Shown here: in pieces, positions 16,453 to 26,100 of the stretch
Position numbering within the stretch: position 1 is the first letter of the stretch
How the letters are laid out: each line of letters opens with the position of its first letter
Assembly: GCA_003313425.1 (NCBI GenBank)
Contig: NHZP01000130.1
Location: forward strand, 1 to 26,427
Reading direction: 5' to 3'
Source of the DNA: Pseudopyrenochaeta lycopersici
Lineage: Eukaryota; Ascomycota; Dothideomycetes; Pleosporales; Pseudopyrenochaetaceae
Length of the DNA stretch: 26,427 bases
Program-made: the position numbers and the translations under genes
Notes under the pieces: generated by a model
Told to the model about the DNA's origin: nothing
Seen by the model: the letters and a program-made list of their open reading frames with translations, nothing else
Database searches by the model: none

Positions 16453-17277
16453 ATGATGTTTACCTTTCTCCCATCCTACAGCGTCCTTGTCTGCCGCCAG
16501 CATACCTGCGCTGTCTACGGCCTAGATCAGCACCTAGAGCGCCAGCATAGTATACCTGCAACGCAGCGGAGAGAGCTGCTCGCAGCCTACCAAGGCCTTA
16601 ACTTAAACCCGCCAGCGGAGGTCCCTCTCCCTCAACCAAACAGCCCGCCTATCGCGGAGCTAGGTTCCCCACAGGACGCATTTCTCTGCTGTAATCACGT
16701 CGCTAGCAGTAGCAGTAGCAGTAGTAGTAGTAGCACTACTACTAGCAAGCGCTGCGGCTTTCTAAGCACAAGCCGTAAGTGTATACAGAAACATATAAAC
16801 CAGCAGCACGGTATAAAGCTTACACGCTGGTCCTCTGCCTCTGCGACCTCGCACCAGGAGCACGCCACGCAGCTATGGAGGCCAGTTAAGGTGCAGACTT
16901 TTTTCCGCGAACGGCGCTACGTCCGGTACTTTGTAGTACAGGCCGAGCAGCAGACGCAGGAGCAGGAGCAGACGCAGGAGCAGGAGCAGACGCAGGAGCA
17001 GGAGCAGACGCAGGAGCAGGAGCAGACGCAGGAGCAGGAGCAGACACAGGAGCAGGAGCAGGAGCAGACGCAGGATCAGACGCAGGATCAGACGCAGGAT
17101 CAGCCGCAGGATCAGCCGCAGCAACAGCAGAGAAAGCAGCCAGATTACCAGGAGACGCTTACTAGCTTAGTAGCTGAATGGACAGCTATTAAGCGTCAGG
17201 ACCAAGAAGCTATTAGCCAAATCGCTGAGGAGGTTTCTCTCTACAACCGCACTGGCTGGTTTAAGCGGACGCAATAG
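16453..17277 (+). pseudogene. Gene D, N-terminal zinc-finger part, ended by a nonsense TAG
   Basis: The ATG at 16453 begins MMFTFLPSYSVLVCRQHTC, with the first finger completed by LDQHLERQH. The second finger region is CCNH, a poly-Ser insertion coded by AGTAGC repeats, KRCGFLSTSRKCIQKHINQQH, then VKVQTFFRERRYVRYFVVQ as in gene C. A (TQEQEQ)n expansion follows. The frame ends RTQ-TAG at 17275-17277. Gene C has RTGW and copy E RTQW at this point, so the TAG replaces a conserved Trp. The same frame continues without another stop to 19482, so the original protein ran straight through. This is the only helicase-type copy with an ATG before the first finger, and it has a promoter-like upstream region. 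Confidence 0.75.
16954..17131 (+). repeat. 18-bp and 12-bp in-frame repeats encoding Gln/Glu
   Basis: About six copies of ACGCAGGAGCAGGAGCAG (peptide TQEQEQ), then 12-bp units ACGCAGGATCAG (TQDQ) and CCGCAGGATCAG (PQDQ). All are multiples of three, so the frame of gene D is kept. They expand the linker after the KVQTFFR block, which is short in gene C. Confidence 0.9.
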
Positions 17278-19482
17278 GAGCAGCACCTTAAGGCCTACCC
17301 AGACTGGAAGCGGCTCGCCTACGCTGTACGGCTGCCAGGCGACGACGAGCCAGCACTACAGGGCGCGGTCCGCCGCGTTGAGGAGGTGGTGGAGCAGGCG
17401 GTTGAGGGACTCAGCTCGCTATCCCTTGAGACGCTACGCTGGCTACGCAGTGCAAGTCTACGGCGGTCTGATATACGCCCGCTAGGTCGTATGCAGAAGA
17501 CAGCAAGCCAACGTCGCGCGGCAAGGCTCTGGGCACGACTAATCTGCTACTGCCTGCGGCTGATTGCTTCTGAGGAGGAGGGGGAGGAGGGGGAGGAGGA
17601 GGCAGGCAGGGGACTGCAGCATATCGCCCGCCTATTCCCCTGGCACGGCGGGCAGAAGCAGGAAGCTGTGAAGCTCTGGAGGTTGCTGACAGGCAGCGAC
17701 CGCAGCAGTAATACAGGCGAACAGCAGAGAGCTGTCCTAAGTCTGTCTAAGGCGCTGTTCTGCCAGGAGATATACCACCAGCCTTTTAACAGCGGCCTAA
17801 TCCACTTCCTAGCTGCGCTAGGTATTAACCCAGATACAAACCGGCTACGCGACGCCTTACAGTTTGCTACTCTTCTTAGCTCCCTTATCTACTGCGTACG
17901 CGTGCTTGCTACTGAGGCCTTCCTCCCCTCTGCCCAGCGCACAGAGCAGGGTGCTGCCGCGACGGCTGCTCTACTACAGCAGCGAGCGCGCTATCTTGTT
18001 GATAGCTCGCATAGCCCAATGAACGTTATAATCAGCCTACTTGCCTACGCTAAGCATATCTCTCTACGTACGCCAGGCAGTATCGCAGGTAGCATGTGGT
18101 GGTCGCCTGACCGCCAGACGTTCTTCCTTAAAGGCCGGCCTATTAAGCTAGAGCGCTTTTGCGCTATGGCGCAGGGGATTGTAGCTAAGGCAGAGAAGGT
18201 TCTATGGGAGCAGCTACTCTGGATAGAGGAGGAGAGCCAGCGACGCTTTGTTAACCTAGCAGCAATCCAGGACGACGTGTCTATAGCAGAACGAGGCGCC
18301 TGCTTCCTATCGCCAGCTCAGCTTGACGAGGGCAGCAACTGGAGTCTCGCACGGCTAGCTAGCGTGCGAGCTGCACAGCGGCTATATAAGCAAGGAGAAG
18401 AACAGGAAGGCGATCAGGCTAAGGCGTCTCTGCAGTGGCATAAGAAAAGGGTACAGCAGTATCTACAGTGCGTAGGTCGCTTCCTAGAGCTGCTTTGCCT
18501 CGCAGTGTATATTACAGGCGGGCAGCCAGCGCGCGGGCCCGAGCTACTGTCCGTTCGGTGGCGTAATGGGGTACTCCAGGATCGTAACCTCTACATAATT
18601 AATAGGCAGGTAACGCTAGTAACCCGCTACTATAAGACACAGGCGCAGTGGGATCGACCTAAGGTAGTACCGCGGTTCCTGCCAGAGGCGGTAGGGCAGT
18701 TAATTGCTGCGTATCTACTCTACGTTCGGCCACTACAGGCTATACTACTCGCTAGTCAGGGCAAAGCTACGTCTGCCTCTAAGTGTGATTATCTCTGGAT
18801 AGACAAAAGCAAGCTCTGGGACACGGACAGGCTTACGCGTGCTCTAGCGCTAGAGTTGACTGAGCTACTAGGCGCGCGGCTGACAGTTCAGGAGTACCGG
18901 CACGCAGCTGTAGGTATTGGACGTAAGGTAGTAGGAGAGCGGTTCGCTGTAGGCTACTGCCAGGAGGAGAAGAAGCGGAAGCAGCGCGGTAGCTATCAAG
19001 GTTCGCGCCAGGCAGATAGTAGCAGTGATGGCGAGGAGGACAAGGAGGATCCGCTTGAGCTGCAGAGCGGGCGTAGGACGAGAGCAGGTATAGTAGCCTA
19101 TGCCGTGCAGGCTGATATAGTACAGGGGCTAAGCGTACGCTCAATTGACGTGTTCTGTACGTTAAGCCGTGCCTGGCAGGCCTTCCTTGGCTTCCCTCCG
19201 CAGGGAGAGGCGAGTAGGAAGAGGAAGCGGGATCAGAGTGGCCCAACTGATAGTGTTGAGCTGCGAGAGAGGCAGCAGAGGCAGCAGGCGCAGGAGGCAC
19301 AGCAAAGACAGCAGTGGGAGCAGTGGCAGCAGATGCAGCAGATGCAGCAAAGGCAGCAGTGGGAGCAGATGCAACAGATGCAACAGATGCAGCAGGTGCA
19401 GCAGAGGCATCAGTGGGAGCAGTGGCAGCAATGGCAGCGGATACAGCAGACGCTGCAAAGTCAGCTTTATAACCTATCGTAG
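17278..19482 (+). pseudogene. Gene D, YR-like domain without helicase core
   Basis: Same frame as the zinc-finger piece. A GTG at 17386 has been available as a start but lies within conserved sequence (RRVEEVVEQAVEGLSSL). The YR-like domain is full length: box I Arg at 18532-18534 (GGQPARGPELLSVRW), Lys at 18634-18636 (RYYKTQAQWDRPK), box II Arg at 18898-18900 (VQEYRHAAVGIGR) and Tyr at 19099-19101 (SGRRTRAGIVAYAV). The box III His is Arg, as in gene C, with Tyr nine residues on. It is closely related to gene C's domain. After RKRKRDQS the sequence becomes Gln-rich (QQRQQWEQWQQMQQ) up to TAG at 19480-19482. No Walker A or DECH box is found, whereas gene C has them at this distance. Likely a nonfunctional helicase-deleted copy, though the recombinase-like part is undamaged. 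Confidence 0.75.
19258..19476 (+). repeat. CAG-rich low-complexity tract (Gln-rich)
   Basis: Imperfect repeats of CAGCAG, ATGCAGCAG and TGGGAGCAGTGGCAG encode QQ, MQQ and WEQWQ. The tract begins where gene C turns into its helicase domain and marks the site of the lost helicase core. Confidence 0.8.
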
Positions 19483-19570
19483 CAGGGGCAGCAGTAGTAG
19501 TAGCAAGAGCAGTAGCAGATTGGGTAGCAGAGAAAATAGTAATAGAGGCAGCAGCAGCAGCAGCAGGAAG

Positions 19571-19674
19571 AGGCAGAGGCAGAGGCAGAGGCAGAGGCAG
19601 AGGCAGAGGCAGAGGCAGAGGCAGAGGCAGAGGCAGAGGCAGAGGCAGAGTCAGAGGCAGAGGCAGAGGCAGAG
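19571..19674. repeat. AGGCAG hexamer microsatellite
   Basis: About 17 copies of AGGCAG with one variant (AGTCAG). It lies in the region that replaces gene D's helicase core and gives strings of Arg-Gln or Glu-Ala in other frames. Confidence 0.9.
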
Positions 19675-20108
19675 GAGCAGCAACCGATGAACGATAGCGA
19701 GGTGATAGACGCGTTTATTAGCACAGTAGGTTATTAAAGAGCAGTAATAAGTTAGTATATAGACGGCAGGCAATTATCTTACAGACAGCTACAGGCAAGA
19801 GCAAATATAGGAGTAGACGGCGCAGCAGACGGCGCAGCAGAAGGCGCAGAGATAGCGTTCTGCGATAACTGTAAGGAGCAGGAGTATAGAGGGCAGAAAC
19901 AGTAGCAGGACGAGGAGCAGCTACAGGCGAGGCAGGAGCAGGTAGTACGGGCGAAGCTCGATGAGCTATCACAGACGACGTGTCCATACTGCTAGGGTAT
20001 GTTGCATAAAGTATTCAGGAGGGAGGAGGGCAAGGTGGCAGTACAGCAGGAGGAAGAGGAAGAGGAGTATAAGGCAGGGCAGCAAGAGGAGGAAGAGGCG
20101 GAGTAACA

Positions 20109-20240
20109 GACTAAGCAGCAAGCTGAGCAGTAAGCTAAGCGGCAGGCCGAGCAGCAGACCAAGCTGCAGACTAAGCAGTAGGCCAAGCAGCAGGCCGAGC
20201 AGCAGGCCAAGCAGCAGGCCAAGCAGCAGGCCGAGCAGGA
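20109..20240. repeat. 12-bp repeat (GCCAAGCAGCAG) in the gene D tail
   Basis: About eleven imperfect copies of GCC(A/G)AGCAGCAG, encoding A-K/E-Q-Q. The 5' copies carry changes such as CAG to TAG and GCC to ACT or GCT, mostly transitions, while the 3' copies are cleaner. Confidence 0.8.
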
Positions 20241-20759
20241 GCTCAAGCAGAGAGAGCGCGAGGCGGCAGTACATAGTCTGTGGCAGTGTCCGCGGCTTAG
20301 GCAGGAGGGGTTGCAGGATATAGAGGAGCTGCGGAGTAAGGTAAAGTATAAAAAGGAGGTTCAAACATGCTAGAAGTATGGGATAATAGAGTATCTCTGC
20401 GGCAGAACGCAGGGTAGTAAGCAGAGCAGCAAGCAGAGCTGTAAGCAGAGTAGTAGGCAGGCAGATTATACATAGCCGAACGTAGCGATAGCAGTACTAT
20501 ATAGGCTACGAGTAGCAGCAGAGGCAAAAGCAAAGCTAGAGGTAGGTAGAGGAATTCAAGATAGTAGGCTTTAGGAGGTAGGATATTAAGGGCAGGTAGA
20601 TAGTAAGGAGGAGCTAGGTAGATGGATAGGAGAGGTATATCAAGATAGGCGGATTTTTAAGCATATTACTAGTAAAGGAGTAGCTAGTATTATATATAGT
20701 ATCTTAGAAGAGGAAAGAAAGAAATAGATATAATTTATATAGTATTTATAAAAGAATAG

Positions 20760-22600
20760 TTAACTAGTTTAAACAAGAAAAAAGAAGAAGAAAGTAAAGT
20801 AATTTAATATAAGATATTAGAAAGAGAGTAAATAATAGATAGCTGTATTTAATAAGAAAAAGAAGAAAGAGAGTAAAGTAATTTAATATAAGATATTAGA
20901 AAGAAAGTTAAGAATAGCTAGCTACTTTAAATAATATATAGAATAGCTATAATTAGGTTAATTTTTAGAAAAGTTAAGTTTATATATAAGTTTTAGTAGA
21001 AAATACTATATAAATAATAATAGTAAGAAGCTATTTTATATAAAACTATTCTAGAAATATAGTAGTATAACTTTTATAGTAGTATAATAAAACGTTATTA
21101 AAATATAATAGTTAAAAGATAAAAGGGGGGGAAGAAGAAAAGTATTAGACTTAATAATTAATAATATTATAGTAAAGAATAGTTTTTAAAGTAAAGTAAA
21201 TAAAATAGTAGTAAAGAAGAATATAGTAAGTAAAGTTATAGTAAGTAAAGCAGAAGTAAGTAAAGTAGAAGATAAAATAGTAGTATATAAGATAGTAGGA
21301 AGTAAGATAGTAGAAAATAAGATAGTAAGTTAAATTATAGCTAACGTAGTAGTAAGTAAAACAGTAGATAATATAGTAGTAGGTAATATAGTAGATAAAG
21401 TAGTAGATAGGAAAGTAGTAGGTAAAGTAGTTAATAAGTAAGTAGGTAAAATAAAAGTAGATAAAGTAGTAGTAAAAGAAGTAAAAGTAGATAATAGGTT
21501 AGTAGTATTAATAAGAAAAAAGAAGAAGAAAGGAAAATAATTAAAACATAGTATAAAGACAAGTAAATAATAAGTAATTATAATTAAAAGAAAGAGGTTA
21601 AAAAGAGTAAAGTAATAAAAGATAAGTTAAAAAGCGTAAAGTAATAAAATAGAGGTTAAAGAAGAATAGATAGTAAGTAAGTAGTATTAATTAGAAAAAA
21701 AAATAGTATAATAATATAAAAGAGTATAGTAAATAGAGTTATTATAAGTAATAGAGTAGATAGTATAGTAGAAGTAATATTATAAAAGTTTAGAATTTAA
21801 AAAGAATAAAATAGTAGGAATAGTTTTAGGGTTAATAAGAATAATTAAAGTAAGTAGTAAGTAGTTAAAGACTAAGTAGTAAATAGTTTTATAAAAAAAC
21901 AAAAGTAAAGTAATATAATATAGTAGAGAAGAATAGTAAGTTATAAGTAATAGAGTAGGTAGTATAATAGAAGTAGTAAAATTAAGATTTAGAATTTTAA
22001 GAAAATAGGACAGTAGAAATAGTTTTAAATTTATTAAGAAATATTATTTAAAGTTAGTATAAGTAGATAGCAGTACGTAGAAAGTAGTTTTATGTTATTA
22101 AGGTTAAAAAAAGTAAAGTAATAGAATATAGTATAAGAGTAGAAAGATAGTAGGTATATAGTTTATAGTTTTAGTTAGTTAAAAAAGAGATTAGTATTTT
22201 AATATAGTATAGAAGGAGATAGATAGTAGAGTTTTAGTAGGTAGTTTTATAGAGTTAAGAGATAAGAAAATAAAGTAATAGTATAGAAGTGATAGTATAG
22301 AAGTAATAGTATAGAAGTAGATAAATAGTAAGGTTTTCGTAAGTAGTATTATAGAGAAAAGAAAAAGAAGAGTAAAGTAATTATATAAAGTATTAAGGGA
22401 GATAAATAGTAGAGATTCGCTAACTAGTTTTATAGGAGTAAGAGTTAGGAGAGTAAAGTAATATAATATAGTATAGAGAGAGAAAGATAGTAGGGATTCG
22501 CTAACCGCTTTTATAAGGGCAAGAAAGAGGGGAGCAAAGCGATAGAATATAGTATAGAGGGAGAAAGAAAGTAGGGTTTGGCTAACCGCTAACCCATGGC
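20760..22600. repeat. Degraded ~80-bp minisatellite, purine-rich
   Basis: The motif AGTAAAGTAAT recurs about every 80 bases: 20793 and 20872 (79 apart), then 22371, 22452 and 22533 (81 and 81), with less regular copies near 21903 and 22131. The fullest copy, at the 3' end, reads AGCAAAGCGATAGAATATAG and ends near GGCTAACCGCT. Earlier copies have T for C (AGTAAAGTA), so decay is deepest away from the 3' edge. No gene was recognised in this stretch. Confidence 0.7.
21190..21490. repeat. 15-bp short-period repeat within the satellite
   Basis: Imperfect units such as AAGATAGTAGGAAGT, AAGATAGTAGAAAAT and AAGTAGTAGGTAAAG. In one frame they read KIV/KVV-type pentapeptides with two stops. Treated as non-coding. 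Confidence 0.55.
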
Positions 22601-22603
22601 GGT

Positions 22604-22629
22604 AACTGGAATCAGATCTAATTCCAGTT
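22604..22629. repeat. Short inverted repeat (hairpin)
   Basis: AACTGGAAT at 22604-22612 pairs with ATTCCAGTT at 22621-22629 across an 8-base loop, followed by a T run. It could be a small terminator-like or cruciform structure; no function is assigned. Confidence 0.5.
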
Positions 22630-22816
22630 TTTTGTTAATGACCAGATATTTAAGGTTTGCGGGAGATTATGTCACGTAGCCAGAGTCCAGTATACTTTAA
22701 ACCACATTCCAGTTAGGTTCCCATTGGCTTATATACCCCAAATTTAAGTATGTTAATTAGCGCATCAAGTTCTATGTTCCGTTTAATTTGCATCCCCGTA
22801 ACCCATGTAGTTAAGG

Positions 22817-22850
22817 TTGTTAGGGTTGCGTGTTGAGGGTTAGGGTTAAG
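22817..22850. repeat. Interstitial telomere-like repeats
   Basis: GTTGTTAGGGTTG followed by GAGGGTTAGGGTTAAG: about three TTAGGG-type units, partly degenerate, at the border between the minisatellite and copy E. Orientation is the G-rich strand on +. Confidence 0.55.
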
Positions 22851-23160
22851 TTAGTGAGGCCATTAGTGCGCAGCAACACCGTTAGTGCGCAACAAACACT
22901 AGAAGATTAGTATCGGAGCAGGTTCCGATATAATAAGGAGTAATCACAAAAATAAATATGTAACTCGCTACGCAGCAGAAAATAGGGGACAAGGAATACA
23001 AGTAATATGTGACCCGCAGTAAAGTATTATTAATAGCACGCAATTGTTTTGCACCTGTCAAGCAGCTAGTAACCCGTTGCTGTCATCCATTTTAATTTAA
23101 TCCCACCAGTGCAGTTTAAATACAGCGAGAATAGCAGAGAGAAGCATAGCAGGCCAGTAT

Positions 23161-26100
23161 TTTAAGCATTTGGTGGAGTATTCGTTAGCCATTTGTAAGG
23201 AGTGCAGATATAGGGTTTTACCCAGCCAGATCAAGAGTCATTTGCAGCGTGTCCACCAGGTCAGTCGTAAGCAGGCCGAGTTAGTAGAGGAAGAGGTTAG
23301 CCGTTAGGCCAGTTTGATCCAGTATGCCGGCGAAGTAGAGGTGCCCAGTAAAGTTATTCAGCCCATTCGCCAGTTACCAGTGTACCCAGACGGGTTAGTG
23401 TATAATGTAGACTCCAGCTGTTGCCGCCGCGTGTTTCGAAGCGCAGAGACCATGAGGAAGCATTAGCAAAGGGCCCATACTTGGTCAGTAGCAGGGAAAG
23501 GAGGTCGTCCGAGTCGATTGGCGAAGAAGACAATACAGACACGCAGCAAAGAGGGTTACAGGGCAGTTTATTGCCAGCAGTTATTAGTGCAAGGTCAGGG
23601 TTCGCAGTATTTCGAAGTGCGAGAACCAGCCCAGGGCCAGGAAGACAGCCCAGAACCCGTTCCCGTTGACGGCGAGGCAGCGTGGGCCCAGGTAGGCGAG
23701 GAGATGGCCAGGACGTGGGCCAACGTCGAGAAGCGGGCACAAAACACCATCCAGGAGGGTAAGAGGGATAAGGTAAATCTGTGGTTGGAGCGGACGCAGT
23801 GGCTGCCATATTTAGTAGGTATAGAGAGGCTCAATTTATTAGCATGCACCGAAGAGCTAAATGCCGAACCCTACCCCAAGAAGGACAAGGAGCTAGAGCC
23901 CGTCAAGGCAGCGATTTGGGCAGCCATGGATAGGTTGGCGCGGTTCAGCCAGGCATCCGTAATTAAGCGGATTGGTGTGTTTATGCGGTTAGAGGCAATT
24001 CGGACGGAGAAGCACCAGACGCGGTTCCAGCTATTGCAGCCGTACATGGATAAGAAGGCGATCATAGAGCACGCACGGCCGTAGAAGCAGATGTTAATGT
24101 TTTTTGCGCGGACACAGAAAGAGCATACATAGAAAAGCCCCAAGTACCAATTTACGCGCCGGCAGCGGGAGGCATAGGAGGCATTAGTTAAAGAAGCAGA
24201 GGGGGGTGTAGAGGCAGAAGAGGCGGAAGAGGGGATAGACAAGGATGTGGACGAGGATGTGGACGAGGATGTGGACGAAGATATAGACGAGGAGATGCCA
24301 GATGAGATAGACAAGGCGATAGAAGAGATAGAAGCGGACGAAGAGCAGGATCAAGCATGCCATGCCAAGTGCATTAACAAGCCCAAGAGGTTGTCGAAGA
24401 TCCAGAAAGCGTGTTTAGAGTTTTGTATTACGTTATTAAACTAATCTATCACCCGCAAGGAGTACGACAACCCGTTAGTATGTGTATTAGCAGTATTAGG
24501 TGTGAAGGAGGATAGTTAGAAAGGCCCCGAGCAGTACCCGCCCATTTTGTCCGCGGTCATCAAGGTGGCCCGATTCATAGTAGTGCAGCAAGCATTGGAG
24601 TTGTCGGAGCCGTTTAAGGAGGACGAGTTTGACAGCGACAGCGCATACGAGAGCGACGACGGTAGCAGCCGGCCACGACGCCGGCGCAAAGGTTATTTAC
24701 AGTTCGTGCAGGAGATAATAGACAAGTTCATAGTACGAGGCAGCCACGGGCCGATGCAGTGGATGTTAGATTTGCGGACATACGGGTTAAAGATTCATTA
24801 CAACACCACGTCGCGAGGCCACGTCGAATAGACGGGGCAAGATGAGTTGTTGTACAAGGGGTTGCATTTCAACATGGCGCAGTTCCGCAGTATGGTGCAC
24901 GGTTTAGCGGTCGAGAGCCGGCGGTTGTTAATAGAGGAGTTGTTGTTTGGCAACAGCAAGGCCGCGGAACCAGTGCCCAGTATCCCGTAGGAGGGTTTGC
25001 GCGACAACCCGACCAACAAGCAGCCTAGGTGGAATTTTTTAAAAGACTATCAGACCCGCATGCCCGTAGATAGAGAAAAGTAGTTATTTAAGCGGGTAGG
25101 TCAAGAAGCCACGGTTAGAGACAGGTTCATAAAGCTAAGAACCCGTTCTGGAATTAATAGAAAAGAAGTAGAGCAGTACATAGATCGGGTTATCAAGTTT
25201 CGAGAGAAGTTAATCGTGTTGACGCACATGGCAGGCGGACAGCCAGCGAGAGGTCCGGAGATTTTAAGCATCTGGTACAGCAACACAGTAAAAGGGGGCT
25301 ATCAGAATATATTTATCGAAGACGGTATAGTAGCGTTTATAACAAGGTACCACAAGGGATATAGCGTCAGCGGTAATGTTAAGATCATCTATCGATATTT
25401 GCCGCGGCGAAGTAGGCGAGTTGTTCGTGTGGTATATGTAGTTAGTATTGCCGTTCCAGCAGCGGTTGGAGGCAATAGTGTAGGAAAAGGAGGCGATTTC
25501 GTCGCAACATGTGGGCGGCCGACCCAAGCGGACGTAAGTGGACAGGCGACAGGTTGCAGGAAGCATTGAAGCGCGAGAGTAGGGTAGGATTAGGGCAGGA
25601 GTTGACGATTACGGCATACCGCGAAATTATAATTAGTATTAGTCAGAGATTTTTGCGCGGATCCACGGCGTTTAGGACAGACGAAGGGGATAAGAATAAA
25701 GAGTAGAAACGAGAGAACATTGGGGCCGGCCATTGCAGACGAGCAAGCCAGGCATACAGCGTATATTACAGGGTTAATATACGCACGTGGGATTATAGAG
25801 CAGGCAGGGGTGACAGCCAACCAAAGCAGTTGTTCCGCAATTCGAGCACTAATTAGCATTAATTTTTAGGGTTTCAAGCGGGGGTTAAGGAGGAGGATGG
25901 GTGCAAGAAGCAGAAGAGGCACCGTTCGAAAACGAGGCCAACGAGGCGAAGATCGATCAATAGGGCCGGTTAAGGAAGATGAACACGACAGCGCAATTGC
26001 AGCGGATAATGGGCAACACGGCTAAGTTCCAGGCGTGCAGAAAGTACCCATTAAGGCGATTATGGCCGGCGAGAGTCCCGTGGTAGCCGTGATGCCAACA

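Larger units (their letters stand above)
19483..20727 (+). pseudogene. Gene D, remnant of the RecQ C-terminal region
   Basis: Decayed but still in the same frame as the upstream parts. From about 19697 it resembles the end of gene C's helicase: SEVIDAFIST, YIDGRQLSY, then FCDNC (19858-19872; gene C CDRC), LDELSQTTCPYC with TAG at 19993-19995 where gene C has CVICW, and PNVAIAVLYRL preceded by TAG at 20473-20475 where gene C has QWPN. The tail ends KEELGRWIGEVYQDRRIFKH and TAG at 20725-20727, matching gene C's tail. An internal 12-bp repeat adds A-K/E-Q-Q units. The helicase motor itself is missing between 19260 and 19690. Confidence 0.7.
22600..23160. other. Spacer upstream of copy E
   Basis: Mixed-composition DNA with no gene. 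It holds a hairpin (22604-22629), telomere-like repeats (22817-22850), a direct repeat TTAGTGCGCA (about 22864 and 22882), and a TTTAAATA element near 23114 that could be a promoter box for copy E. AACTGGAAT/ATTCCAGTT-type motifs recur, including near 22706. Confidence 0.4.

Noticed and set aside
16954..17131. Regular short repeats as a CRISPR array
   Set aside because: Units are contiguous with no spacers, all multiples of three and within a coding frame of a eukaryotic gene.
19162..20364. Several minus- and plus-strand frames of Leu/Pro-, Ser/Ala- or Arg/Ser-rich low complexity
   Set aside because: They are shadows of CAG/AGGCAG/GCCAAGCAG repeats. The true signal is the decayed gene D frame on the + strand.
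23161..25400. TAG reassigned to Trp rather than mutated
   Set aside because: Genes A to D use TGG freely for Trp, and copy E also has frameshifts, a TAA and a broken Walker A, so decay is the simpler reading.
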